From: Leuconostoc lactis
GTDB lineage: Bacteria > Bacillota > Bacilli > Lactobacillales > Lactobacillaceae
Direction of reading: 5' to 3'
Assembly: GCF_007954625.1 (NCBI RefSeq)
Contig: NZ_CP042420.1
Coordinates: 1,004,501-1,068,500, forward strand
Length of the DNA: 64,000 nt
In this document: positions 52,629-60,324 of the stretch, piece by piece
Numbering within the stretch: position 1 is the first letter of the stretch
How the letters are laid out: every line of letters starts with the position of its first letter
The notes under the pieces: model-generated
Databases searched by the model: none
What the model saw: the letters and a program-made list of their open reading frames with translations, nothing else
What the model was told of the DNA's origin: nothing
Position numbers and translations under genes: made by a program

Positions 52629-55421
52629 ATGAAATATAAAGACACATTAAACTTAGGAAAAACTGATTTTCCAATGCGTGGGTCATTGCCCAAGACAGAA
52701 CCAGTACGCCAACAAAAGTGGTATGATGAAAATCTGTACCAAAAGCGTTTGGCACAAAATGAAACCAAGCCACATTTTAATTTACATGATGGCCCACCAT
52801 ATGCCAACGGGAACATTCACCTTGGTCACGCTTTGAATAAAATTTCAAAAGATATTATTGTCCGTTATAAGAATATGGCCGGCTTTTATGCCCCATATGT
52901 ACCTGGTTGGGATACGCATGGCTTGCCAATCGAACAACAATTGACCAAGGCCGGCCATGATCGTAAGTCAATGCCAAAGGCCGCTTGGCGTGATTTGGCC
53001 AAGGCCTTTGCCTTAGAGCAAGTTGATAAGCAACGCCAAGACTTTAAGCGCTTGGGCATTATGGCCGACTGGGAAAACCCTTATATTACGCTACAACCAG
53101 AGTTTGAAGCCGCGCAAGTTCGTGTCTTTGGTGAAATGGCGGGTAAGGGCTACATCTTTAAGGGCTCAAAGCCGGTTTATTGGTCATGGTCATCTGAATC
53201 AGCATTGGCTGAAGCGGAAATTGAATATCATGATATTGATTCAACGTCACTTTACTATGCCAACCGCGTGAAAGATGGCAAGGGCATCCTTGATTCAGAT
53301 ACATACTTAGTGGTTTGGACGACAACACCATTTACGGTGACAGCTTCACGTGGGATTACACTTGGCCCTGACATGGATTATGTTGTGGTACAACCTGAAG
53401 GGGAAACGCGTAAATTTGTCGTTGCAGCCGGTCGTTTAGAAGCCATTGCGCCTAAGTTTGGCTGGGACAAGTATGAAGTACTTGCTACTTACAAGGGCCG
53501 TGAATTAGACCGTATCACAGCTTATCACCCATGGGATGAAGACGTTGAAGAACTCGTGATGAATGGGGATCACGTGACGCTCGATTCTGGTACTGGATTA
53601 GTTCATACAGCACCTGGATTTGGTGAAGATGACTTTAACGTTGGAAAAGCATATGGTCTTGAAGTTGCGGTGACAGTTGACGAAAAGGGCTACATGACTA
53701 AGAATGCTGGTGCAGACTTTGAAGGTAAGTTCTATGATGACGTCGTTGGTCTTGTGATTAACAAATTATCTGAAGCTAATCTTTTCTTGGCCAAAGAAAA
53801 GATTACCCATTCTTATCCATTTGACTGGCGGACAAAGAAGCCAATCATTTGGCGTGCCGTGCCACAATGGTTTGCCTCAGTTGAAAAGTTCCGTCAAAAT
53901 ATCTTAGATGAATTAGACAACGTGAATTTCTATCCTGAATGGGGTAAGAAGCGTTTGTACAACATGATTCGTGACCGTGGTGACTGGGTCATCTCACGTC
54001 AACGTGTTTGGGGTGTGCCATTGCCGATTTTCTATGCGGAAGATCAAACACCAATTCTTGATCAAGCGGTAATCAATCATGTCGCTGATTTGTTTGAAAA
54101 GCATGGTTCAAACTATTGGTTTGAACATGAAGCTAAAGACTTATTGCCTGAAGGCTATACCAACGAACATTCACCAAATGGTATCTTCACTAAGGAAGAA
54201 GACATTATGGATGTGTGGTTTGATTCTGGTTCGTCTTGGGCAGGGGTCATGGACACACGCGAACATCTCGATTACCCAGCAGATTTGTATTTGGAAGGGT
54301 CTGACCAATACCGTGGTTGGTTCAACTCATCATTGATTACGTCAGTGGCGGCAACTGGTCATGCACCATATAAAAATGTGTTGTCACAAGGCTTTACACT
54401 CGATGGCAAGGGCAACAAGATGTCAAAGTCATTAGGAAACACGATTTCACCGCTTGATGTGGCGGATCAAATGGGGATTGAAATTCTCCGTTTGTGGACA
54501 ATTTCTGTGGATACCTCACAAGATATGCCAGTGTCAAACGAGATTTTGAAGCAAGTATCTGAAAGCTATCGTAAGTTACGGAATACGTTGCGTTTCTTGA
54601 TGGCTAACACTTCTGACTTTAACTATGCAACAGATGCAGTACCATTTGCTGATCGTGCTGGCCACGATCAATACTTCTCAGTCTTGTTAAATAACTTTGT
54701 CAAGGATATCCGTGGCTATTACGACAACTATCAATTCAACGACATCTTTAAGCGGATGATTAATTTTGTTAACGTTGACTTGTCAGCGTTCTACTTGGAC
54801 ATTGCCAAGGACGTTGTCTATGTTGAAGCGCCAACGGGTCATGCGCGTCGCTCAATGCAAACAGTCTTCTACGAAACATTGTTGGCACTGACGAAGTTGA
54901 TGTTGCCAATTTTGCCACATACAGCTGAAGAAGTATGGGAATACCTACCAAACGAAACAGCAGCATTTGCTTACTTATCAGAAATGCCAGAAGTGCAAGA
55001 TCTTGGAGATACCAGTGACCTATTGGCCAACTGGGCTGCCTTTATGACCATGCGTGATGCAGCCAATAAGGCATTAGAAGAAGCACGATCAGCTGAATTG
55101 ATTGGTAAGAACGCAGAGGCAGCGTTGACGTTGTATTTGACCGCTGAACAGGCCCAAATGTTGGCTGATCTTAACGCCGATGTGCGACTTTTGTTGATGG
55201 TATCACAGTTGCATATCGAAGACGAAGCGCAAGCCGGCGATGCCAAGTCTTATGATGGTGTTCGAATTAAGGTCACCCACGCGGCCGGTGGCGTGTCACC
55301 ACGTGATCGTATGTATCACGAAGATTTGGGTGCTGATCCAGCTTTCCCAGAATTATCAAAGCACGAAGCAGAAATTATTCGTGAATTCTATCCGGAAGCA
55401 TTAACTGAAGGTTTTGAATAA
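52629..55421 (+). CDS. ileS: Isoleucyl-tRNA synthetase
   Basis: 930 residues from ATG 52629 (AGGAGA upstream; the earlier frame start lies in the T-box terminator). Class I signatures: [15 protein letters not shown] (HIGH) and [11 protein letters not shown] (KMSKS). Editing domain WTTTPFT...[10 protein letters not shown]. The C-terminal zinc-binding module of bacterial IleS is degenerate: where CxRC is expected the sequence reads GGVSPRDRM, and no second cysteine pair follows. The remainder ([25 protein letters not shown]) is intact. Confidence 0.96.
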   Translation: MKYKDTLNLGKTDFPMRGSLPKTEPVRQQKWYDENLYQKRLAQNETKPHFNLHDGPPYANGNIHLGHALNKISKDIIVRYKNMAGFYAPYVPGWDTHGLPIEQQLTKAGHDRKSMPKAAWRDLAKAFALEQVDKQRQDFKRLGIMADWENPYITLQPEFEAAQVRVFGEMAGKGYIFKGSKPVYWSWSSESALAEAEIEYHDIDSTSLYYANRVKDGKGILDSDTYLVVWTTTPFTVTASRGITLGPDMDYVVVQPEGETRKFVVAAGRLEAIAPKFGWDKYEVLATYKGRELDRITAYHPWDEDVEELVMNGDHVTLDSGTGLVHTAPGFGEDDFNVGKAYGLEVAVTVDEKGYMTKNAGADFEGKFYDDVVGLVINKLSEANLFLAKEKITHSYPFDWRTKKPIIWRAVPQWFASVEKFRQNILDELDNVNFYPEWGKKRLYNMIRDRGDWVISRQRVWGVPLPIFYAEDQTPILDQAVINHVADLFEKHGSNYWFEHEAKDLLPEGYTNEHSPNGIFTKEEDIMDVWFDSGSSWAGVMDTREHLDYPADLYLEGSDQYRGWFNSSLITSVAATGHAPYKNVLSQGFTLDGKGNKMSKSLGNTISPLDVADQMGIEILRLWTISVDTSQDMPVSNEILKQVSESYRKLRNTLRFLMANTSDFNYATDAVPFADRAGHDQYFSVLLNNFVKDIRGYYDNYQFNDIFKRMINFVNVDLSAFYLDIAKDVVYVEAPTGHARRSMQTVFYETLLALTKLMLPILPHTAEEVWEYLPNETAAFAYLSEMPEVQDLGDTSDLLANWAAFMTMRDAANKALEEARSAELIGKNAEAALTLYLTAEQAQMLADLNADVRLLLMVSQLHIEDEAQAGDAKSYDGVRIKVTHAAGGVSPRDRMYHEDLGADPAFPELSKHEAEIIREFYPEALTEGFE

Positions 55422-55428
55422 ATAGGTT

Positions 55429-55460
55429 AAAAAGTTACGATGTTGCATCGTAACTTTTTT
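55429..55460 (+). terminator. ileS terminator
   Basis: AAAAGTTACGATG-TTG-CATCGTAACTTTT with flanking A/T runs. Confidence 0.9.
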
Positions 55461-55556
55461 ATTACAATCAACTATGTTAACGCTTACATTTCATTTCAAA
55501 TCGCGTTATACTAGATTTAAAATGATAAGATTTAGTATGAAGGAGATAGACATCAC

Positions 55557-55883
55557 ATGGCCATGGACAACAAGAAGATGATGCTGGTTTGTGATCAGAC
55601 ACCAACGGTTACCCGATTGGTGTCGGCAATAAAAAAAGCGGCCACGGCACAAGAAAAAAGCTATACAATTATTGTGACATCTCAGTCCCATGTTGACGAG
55701 CAATTGCGTGCGGTGCAGCCAGATATTGTTTTACTGACACCTGAATTAGCTTATCTTAAGACGGAAATGCAACGTCAAACTGATGAGTTTGGGGTGTTAT
55801 TAGCAGTGATTAATTTAAGTGATTATACGCAAATGGCTGGTGCCAATATCTTGTTAACAGCAGAACAATTGCTGGTCACTTAG
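55557..55883 (+). CDS. Orphan PTS lactose/cellobiose IIB-like protein
   Basis: 108 residues, the size of EIIB(cel). The start MDNKKMMLVCDQTPTVTRLVSAIKKAA and the later QPDIVLLTPELAYLKTEMQRQ match the IIB(lac/cel) fold, with Cys in the phosphorylation position. However, the loop after it (CDQTPTVT) differs from the usual C-x-x-G-M-S-T. No IIA or IIC genes of that class are adjacent. It may be regulatory or a partner of a distant IIC. Ribosome-binding site AAGGAG is about 11 bases upstream, so a slightly later start is possible. Confidence 0.7.
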   Translation: MAMDNKKMMLVCDQTPTVTRLVSAIKKAATAQEKSYTIIVTSQSHVDEQLRAVQPDIVLLTPELAYLKTEMQRQTDEFGVLLAVINLSDYTQMAGANILLTAEQLLVT

Positions 55884-55955
55884 CCGGGCATGTGGGACGT
55901 CGTGTCTAAACATTGTGTTCAACATATAACATGAGATACAATAGATTTATCATAT

Positions 55956-55998
55956 AGGAGGGCAGTTAAACAGGCGATGTTTTAACTGATAAATTATG
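55956..55998 (+). promoter_or_regulatory. Shine-Dalgarno bridged to start codon by an 8-bp hairpin
   Basis: AGGAGGG (55956-55962) is immediately followed by CAGTTAAA (55963-55970), a 10-base loop, and its exact complement TTTAACTG (55981-55988). Then seven bases lead to the ATG at 55996. Linear spacing is 33 bases; with the hairpin folded it is the normal seven. Confidence 0.65.
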
Positions 55999-56619
55999 AC
56001 AAATCAAAAAACGAGATACTATATTATGACAACTTTGTTTGTGGCAATTGTATTTGTCCAAACACTGGTGCCCTGGTTAGGCACGATGCCATTGGGGGCT
56101 TTTGTTATCGGCGCTAGTGCGACGATTGTTCAGTTTACAGTGGCGCTTGCAGGGATTATTTTAGGACCCAAATATGGGGCGATTGTTGGCTTCTTTTGGG
56201 GAATGAGTTCGTTTTTCAATGCGTTAACGCATCCGGGGACAATTGGTTCGTTAATGTTTCAAAACCCACTGACGGCTTTGTTACCACGTATTTTGGTCGG
56301 GTTGATCATCGGCTGGTTATTTAACCGATTCTTACGGCAACGTCCCGTTGCAGTGCGTACGCTTGGTTTGGGATTGTTAGGTATTTTAGCAGCTTTGATC
56401 AATACGGTTGGTGTGGTGTTACTAACCGCAATTGGCTTCACTGTGATGCAGACGAACTTCACTGGCATTCCAAACCACAATTTGCTGGGCTGGTTAATTA
56501 GCATCGTATCATTTAATGCGATTTTTGAGATCATTGTGGGCTGCATTCTCGTGATGGTGATTGGTAACGTGATTGTGCCAATTGCTGCGCGTGCAGGCCT
56601 AACTGGTGGGACAAAATAA
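55996..56619 (+). CDS. ECF transporter S component
   Basis: 207 residues, six hydrophobic segments, with a conserved LGPKYGAIVGFFWGMSSFFNAL loop and the short helix-1 region MTTLFVAIVFVQTLVPWLG. This resembles the vitamin-binding S components (BioY/PanT/FolT group) that share the EcfAAT module. Pantothenate would be my first guess, but neighbours give no support. Its ribosome-binding site is separated from the start by a hairpin. It ends at a bidirectional terminator shared with the tRNA. Confidence 0.85.
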   Translation: MTNQKTRYYIMTTLFVAIVFVQTLVPWLGTMPLGAFVIGASATIVQFTVALAGIILGPKYGAIVGFFWGMSSFFNALTHPGTIGSLMFQNPLTALLPRILVGLIIGWLFNRFLRQRPVAVRTLGLGLLGILAALINTVGVVLLTAIGFTVMQTNFTGIPNHNLLGWLISIVSFNAIFEIIVGCILVMVIGNVIVPIAARAGLTGGTK

Positions 56620-56652
56620 AAAGCTGTGGCTCGTATTAGCCACAGCTTTTTT
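56617..56652. terminator. Bidirectional terminator between ECF S component and tRNA-Arg
   Basis: AAAAAGCTGTGGCT-CGTATT-AGCCACAGCTTTTT; serves both strands. Confidence 0.92.
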
Positions 56653-56654
56653 CA

Positions 56655-56727
<73 letters not shown>

Positions 56728-56811
56728 GAACTATCATATTATACCGTAATTTTACCGAAAAACAAAATGACACACGTGCAAAAGTGGCCTGATAAACGTT
56801 TAAATGATAGG

Positions 56812-56840
56812 TTGACAATGTTTTGTGAGTGTGTTTTAAT
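56812..56840 (+). promoter_or_regulatory. Promoter of the Ile-leader/brnQ operon
   Basis: TTGACA (56812-56817), 17-base spacer, TTTAAT (56835-56840). The leader peptide ATG is about 32 bases downstream. Confidence 0.65.
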
Positions 56841-56871
56841 GTAATTATTAAATATAGAAGAGAAATATCAC

Positions 56872-56931
56872 ATGACCTTATCAGCACAAACAAACACACA
56901 AATTATTATCAGCATTATCATTATCTCGTGA
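56872..56931 (+). CDS. Ile-rich leader peptide (attenuation) of the hydratase-brnQ operon
   Basis: A 19-codon ORF preceded by GAAGAGAA: MTLSAQTNTQ followed by I-I-I-S-I-I-I-I-S and TGA. Seven of the last nine codons are Ile (ATT/ATC mixture). The stop codon is the first base pairs of hairpin segment 1. It precedes a gene for a branched-chain amino-acid carrier. This is the layout of ribosome-mediated attenuation; the peptide itself probably has no other role. Confidence 0.82.
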   Translation: MTLSAQTNTQIIISIIIIS

Positions 56932-57028
56932 TAGGTGCTGACAATTTGTGGTGCCTATCAATGTAAGATTGATAGGCAGCTGATGACCGTTACGGGCACG
57001 CTGCAATTTTATTGCAGCGTGCCTTTTT
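56929..57028 (+). promoter_or_regulatory. Five-segment transcription attenuator (Ile) with terminator
   Basis: Segment 1 (56929-56938) pairs with 2 (56951-56960) over 10 bp. Segment 2 (56952-56961, TGCCTATCAA) alternatively pairs perfectly with 3 (56969-56978, TTGATAGGCA). Segment 3 end GCAGC (56976-56980) can pair with GCTGC (57000-57004) in segment 4. Segments 4 (56995-57007) and 5 (57011-57023) form a perfect 13-bp terminator stem followed by T5. A ribosome stalled at the Ile codons leaves 1:2 free to form, releasing 3 to disrupt the terminator. A ribosome reaching the stop covers 1, so 2:3 and the terminator form. Confidence 0.8.
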
Positions 57029-57053
57029 GTTTTATTTCAGTGGAGGGAAAAAG

Positions 57054-57842
57054 ATGACATTAACTGACGAACAAGCGGCCCTTGCGCAGCAACTATTTGA
57101 GGCTTATCAGCAGCACACGCCGTTGGATCAAGCAGATTTTGTGGATACGGTGTCTGATTTTGAGACAGCTTATCAAGTACAAGATGCCGTTATGGCACAA
57201 AAAGATGTGCCAACAGCTGGCTATAAAGTGTCGCTCACGTCACCAGAGACGAAGGCGATGTTTGCAGCCGATGCGCCATTGTATGGGGCACAAGTGGCGG
57301 ATAAATTTTTACCATCTGGTACTGACTTACAGTTAACCGATTTTAATGAACCCTTGGTTGAAGTCGAGTTACTCTTTACGGCGAAAGTGGCTTTAACACC
57401 TGATATGTCTGTCGAAACCTTATTGAAAAATACCTGGGTTGCGCCAGCTTTAGAAGTACCAGACGCCCGTTTTAAAGATTGGTTTCCGACCTTAAATAAG
57501 TACCTTGTTTTGAGTGATTGTGCAGTAGGTGGCGCAGTAGTTGCCGGTGACAATCGCGATGGCGCTACCTTAGCGGTTGCCGAATTGGCTGATGTGCAAG
57601 CCACACTAACCCATAATGACACGATGGTTGCGCAAGGGACAGGGGCAGCGGTGTTAGACAATCCCGTGTTAGCATTGCACTGGTTAGTGGGCAAATTAGC
57701 GGCACAAGGAAAAGACTTCCCAGCAGGTACAAAGGCGTCAACGGGGACATTCTTATTGCCACCACAACTCACCGCTGGTCAATGGCGTGCCACTTTTACC
57801 GATGGCTTTGGTGAAGTAGTCGTCAACGTGAAAGGAAAGTAA
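57054..57842 (+). CDS. 2-keto-4-pentenoate hydratase/fumarylacetoacetase-like protein
   Basis: 262 residues from ATG 57054, preceded by GGAGGG. It resembles the MhpD group of the FAA hydrolase superfamily: GYKVSLTSPETKAMF, PLYGAQVADKF, the metal-binding EPLVEVELLF (E-x-E) and PALEVPDARF. Such enzymes hydrate 2-oxo-4-enoates or decarboxylate 4-oxalocrotonate. Why it is under the same Ile attenuator as BrnQ is unclear; a role in branched-chain keto-acid chemistry is possible but unproven. It is five bases upstream of brnQ. Confidence 0.82.
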   Translation: MTLTDEQAALAQQLFEAYQQHTPLDQADFVDTVSDFETAYQVQDAVMAQKDVPTAGYKVSLTSPETKAMFAADAPLYGAQVADKFLPSGTDLQLTDFNEPLVEVELLFTAKVALTPDMSVETLLKNTWVAPALEVPDARFKDWFPTLNKYLVLSDCAVGGAVVAGDNRDGATLAVAELADVQATLTHNDTMVAQGTGAAVLDNPVLALHWLVGKLAAQGKDFPAGTKASTGTFLLPPQLTAGQWRATFTDGFGEVVVNVKGK

Positions 57843-57847
57843 GCGAC

Positions 57848-59221
57848 ATGACAAATAAAAAACTCACTTGGCAACAACTAGTTTTGATTGCTTCATTAAT
57901 CTTCGGGATGTTCTTTGGCGCTGGCAATTTGATTTTTCCAGTCCAATTAGGCCAGCTCGCTGGTGGTAATTGGCTACCAGCAACACTTGGTTTCTTAGTG
58001 ACAGGGACGGTGGTGCCGTTTCTCGCTATGCTCGCTGTCAGTGTCACCCACGGTCGGAGTGTTTATGATGTTGCCAAGCCGGTTGGTCATTGGTTTGGCT
58101 TGGCGTTTCTGGTTGCCATTCATTTGACGATTGGGCCATTTTTCGGCACACCCCGTACAGCCGCAACCGCCTTTTCAATGGGGGTTGCCCCATTTTTGGC
58201 ACCAAAAGATCAAGGGCTCGGTATGCTGTTATTTTCAGGCGTCTTTTTCGGGTTAGCTTACTATTTAACGGTCAAACAATCTGGTTTGATGAAGTGGGTC
58301 GGGAAATATTTAAATCCACTGTTTCTCGCATTGTTGCTCGTCGTCTTGTTGTTGGCGCTCGTGATGCCAATGGGAAGTACGCATCAAGCGGTGAGTGCAA
58401 CGTATCAAGCCCATGCTGGTTTTCAAGGTATTTTAGATGGTTATAATACCATGGATGGCATTGCTTTGTTAGCCTTAGCTGTTTCAGTGGTCTATGCCGT
58501 GAAAGCGTTAGGATTCCGTGATGCGCAAGTCTCACAAGTTTTGGCAAAAGCCGGCTTACTCAGTATTGTGGCGGAAGCGGTGTTATATGCCGCATTGGTA
58601 TTGCTTGGGGTGACGAGTTTAGGACAATTTAAGGCCGCTGCTAACGGTGGCGACGCTTTTGCCCAAATCGTTGCACATTATGCTGGTAATTTTGGGACGG
58701 CTTTGACAGGCGTCGTGGTGACATTAGCTGTCTTTACCACGGCGATGGGCTTATTTGTCTCATTTGCCCAAGATATGCATTTGGTATTTCCCAAAGTGAG
58801 TTATTTATGGTTTTTGCGGGTCATCGCCTTTGGGTCATTTGTCACAGCAAATGCGGGCTTGACGAACATTGTGGCTTGGTCAGTCCCTGTCTTAATGTTT
58901 TTATATCCAATTTCACTGGTGTTAATTATGCTATCGCTGACGGCAAAATATTTCAATTACGCACCGGTTGTCTATCGCAGTGTGGTGGGCTTTGTTGTCT
59001 TGCCAGCGCTACTAGATGCTTTGGCTAGTTCACCCTTTATGTCCGGTAAATTGGCGCAACAAGTTGTGAATACTTACCATCAATTAATCCCATTTTCAGC
59101 CTTGGGATTTGGCTGGTTGGTTCCAGCTGCGGTTGGGGCGTTTGTTGGTCTTGGTGCTTATAGTTTGGCCCAAATGACGCAAAAATCCAGCGTGACAGTA
59201 AAAGTTGATGAGTCGTTTTAA
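57848..59221 (+). CDS. brnQ: Branched-chain amino acid:cation symporter BrnQ (LIVCS)
   Basis: 457 residues, about 12 membrane segments. LIVCS signatures: FGMFFGAGNLIFPVQLGQ near the N-terminus, TVVPFLAMLAV and the GPFFGTPRTAATAF loop. Imports Leu, Ile and Val with a cation. Located behind the Ile-rich leader peptide, which fits regulation by Ile supply. Confidence 0.95.
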   Translation: MTNKKLTWQQLVLIASLIFGMFFGAGNLIFPVQLGQLAGGNWLPATLGFLVTGTVVPFLAMLAVSVTHGRSVYDVAKPVGHWFGLAFLVAIHLTIGPFFGTPRTAATAFSMGVAPFLAPKDQGLGMLLFSGVFFGLAYYLTVKQSGLMKWVGKYLNPLFLALLLVVLLLALVMPMGSTHQAVSATYQAHAGFQGILDGYNTMDGIALLALAVSVVYAVKALGFRDAQVSQVLAKAGLLSIVAEAVLYAALVLLGVTSLGQFKAAANGGDAFAQIVAHYAGNFGTALTGVVVTLAVFTTAMGLFVSFAQDMHLVFPKVSYLWFLRVIAFGSFVTANAGLTNIVAWSVPVLMFLYPISLVLIMLSLTAKYFNYAPVVYRSVVGFVVLPALLDALASSPFMSGKLAQQVVNTYHQLIPFSALGFGWLVPAAVGAFVGLGAYSLAQMTQKSSVTVKVDESF

Positions 59222-59227
59222 CCTTTA

Positions 59228-59262
59228 GAAAATCCCCATATTGGGGCTTTTTTGTTATAATA
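59228..59262 (+). terminator. brnQ terminator overlapping the upp promoter
   Basis: CCCC-ATATT-GGGG stem with T run, whose T/G end forms TGTTATAAT (TATAAT 59256-59261), the upp -10. The junction GCTTTTTTGTTATAAT is nearly the same as before rsgA (GCTTTTTTGTTACAAT). Confidence 0.7.
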
Positions 59263-59278
59263 GACACAGTAACTAATT

Positions 59279-59327
59279 GGAAGGAACGCGTGGTAGGTTT
59301 ATTTTACCCGCGAAATTGATTATCATG
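59279..59327 (+). promoter_or_regulatory. Structured ribosome-binding region of upp
   Basis: GGAAGGAA (59279-59286) lies 38 bases before the ATG. CGCG-T-GGTA (59287-59295) pairs with TACC-CGCG (59305-59312), eight pairs with one bulged T, directly after the Shine-Dalgarno sequence. Twelve bases then lead to the ATG. A 9-codon GTG frame (59290-59319) ends six bases before the start, so coupling is the alternative. Confidence 0.5.
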
Positions 59328-59954
59328 GGAAAATTTGTTGAGATGGATCATCCCTTGATCCAACATAAGCTAACAATGATTCGTCAAAAGAATGTGGGCA
59401 CAAAAGATTTTCGTGCACTGGTTGACGAAATTGCAATGCTCATGACTTATGAAGCAAGTCGTGATTTACAATTAGAAGATGTGGTGATTGAAACACCCGT
59501 GGCAACGACAACGAAGAAGCAATTAGCCGGTAAGAAATTGGCGGTTGTGCCAATCCTGCGTGCTGGTTTGGGCATGGTTGATGGCATTGTACAACTCATT
59601 CCAGCTGCAAAAATTGGTCATATTGGGATGTATCGTGATGAAGAAACTTTGGAGCCAGTGGAGTATTTCATCAAGTTACCAGAAGATATTGACCAACGTG
59701 ATGTCTTGCTTGTTGATCCAATGTTAGCAACAGGTGGTTCGGCCAAGGATGCGATTTCTGCTTTAAAGAAGCGCGGGGCCAAAAACATCAAGTTGATTAC
59801 GTTAGTTTCAGCACCAGAAGGGGTGAAAGCCGTGCAAGACGCACATCCAGACGTGGATATTTATACTGGCTCACTGGATGATGGCTTAAATGAAAATGGT
59901 TATATTGTACCAGGTCTCGGGGATGCCGGCGATCGTTTGTTTGGGACAATGTAA
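59325..59954 (+). CDS. upp: Uracil phosphoribosyltransferase
   Basis: 209 residues from ATG 59325 ([19 protein letters not shown] is the usual beginning); the longer in-frame TTG version adds sequence that overlaps the ribosome-binding site. PRPP-binding motif [13 protein letters not shown], uracil-binding [16 protein letters not shown]. Makes UMP from uracil and PRPP. Confidence 0.96.
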   Translation: MGKFVEMDHPLIQHKLTMIRQKNVGTKDFRALVDEIAMLMTYEASRDLQLEDVVIETPVATTTKKQLAGKKLAVVPILRAGLGMVDGIVQLIPAAKIGHIGMYRDEETLEPVEYFIKLPEDIDQRDVLLVDPMLATGGSAKDAISALKKRGAKNIKLITLVSAPEGVKAVQDAHPDVDIYTGSLDDGLNENGYIVPGLGDAGDRLFGTM

Positions 59955-59958
59955 TTTT

Positions 59959-59985
59959 GAAAGACTTGCGTGCAAGTCTTTTTTA
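59959..59985 (+). terminator. upp terminator
   Basis: AAAGACTTGC-GT-GCAAGTCTTT with T run, five bases after the stop. Confidence 0.9.
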
Positions 59986-60014
59986 TTAAAATAAAATTAA
60001 TTAAATTAAAAGTG

Positions 60015-60043
60015 TTGACATTATCTTTTAAGTTGTGTATAGT
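60015..60043 (+). promoter_or_regulatory. Promoter of the Leu-leader/liv operon
   Basis: Consensus TTGACA (60015-60020), 17-base spacer, TATAGT (60038-60043). Confidence 0.75.
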
Positions 60044-60092
60044 AATACTCATCAAGAAACAAGCAAGTAATTGCTCAAAAGGGAGAACGCTC

Positions 60093-60155
60093 ATGACACA
60101 AACATTTAATCAGCAAGTTAACCACACACTCCTCCTCAACCTCCTTCTCATCTGA
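60093..60155 (+). CDS. Leu-rich leader peptide (attenuation) of the liv operon
   Basis: A 20-codon ORF with GGGAG ribosome-binding site: MTQTFNQQVNHT followed by L-L-L-N-L-L-L-I and TGA. Six Leu codons are CTC or CTT (five CTC), whereas surrounding genes prefer TTG and TTA, so the run should be sensitive to a minor Leu-tRNA. Segment 1 of the attenuator begins at the base after the stop codon. It lies upstream of PTS IIC-like and livJHM genes. Confidence 0.85.
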   Translation: MTQTFNQQVNHTLLLNLLLI

Positions 60156-60270
60156 GTCTAGTAGGTTGTTATTTGAGCAAATCAGCTACTAGACTTTTGC
60201 AAAGTGTAGTGGCTGGTTAGGAAAAAATACGTGTAAACGTCCTAACGAGCAATCGTTGGGGCGTTTTCTT
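60156..60270 (+). promoter_or_regulatory. Five-segment transcription attenuator (Leu) with terminator
   Basis: Segment 1 GTCTAGTAG (60156-60164) pairs perfectly with CTACTAGAC (60186-60194). The overlapping CAGCTACTA (60183-60191) pairs over 9 bp with TAGTGGCTG (60207-60215). Segment 3 GTTAGG (60216-60221) pairs with CCTAAC (60241-60246). Segment 4 (60235-60248) pairs with 5 (60253-60266) over 14 bp around a GCAA tetraloop, followed by TCTTGTT. The logic is the same as at 56929-57028: stalling at Leu codons lets 1:2 and 3:4 form (readthrough); completion of the peptide favours 2:3 and 4:5 (termination). Confidence 0.83.
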
Positions 60271-60324
60271 GTTCCCGATGATTGCACGGCTCAATTGAAG
60301 TGTAAATGAAAGGGAATTAAGATT

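Noticed and set aside
56872-57028. T-box or riboswitch instead of leader-peptide attenuator
   Set aside because: No GGTGG/ACC-type T-box core is present, unlike the ileS leader; the translated Ile run with ribosome-binding site explains the layout better.
60093-60270. T-box or amino-acid riboswitch for the liv operon
   Set aside because: T-box core absent; Leu codon run and overlapping stems fit ribosome-mediated attenuation.
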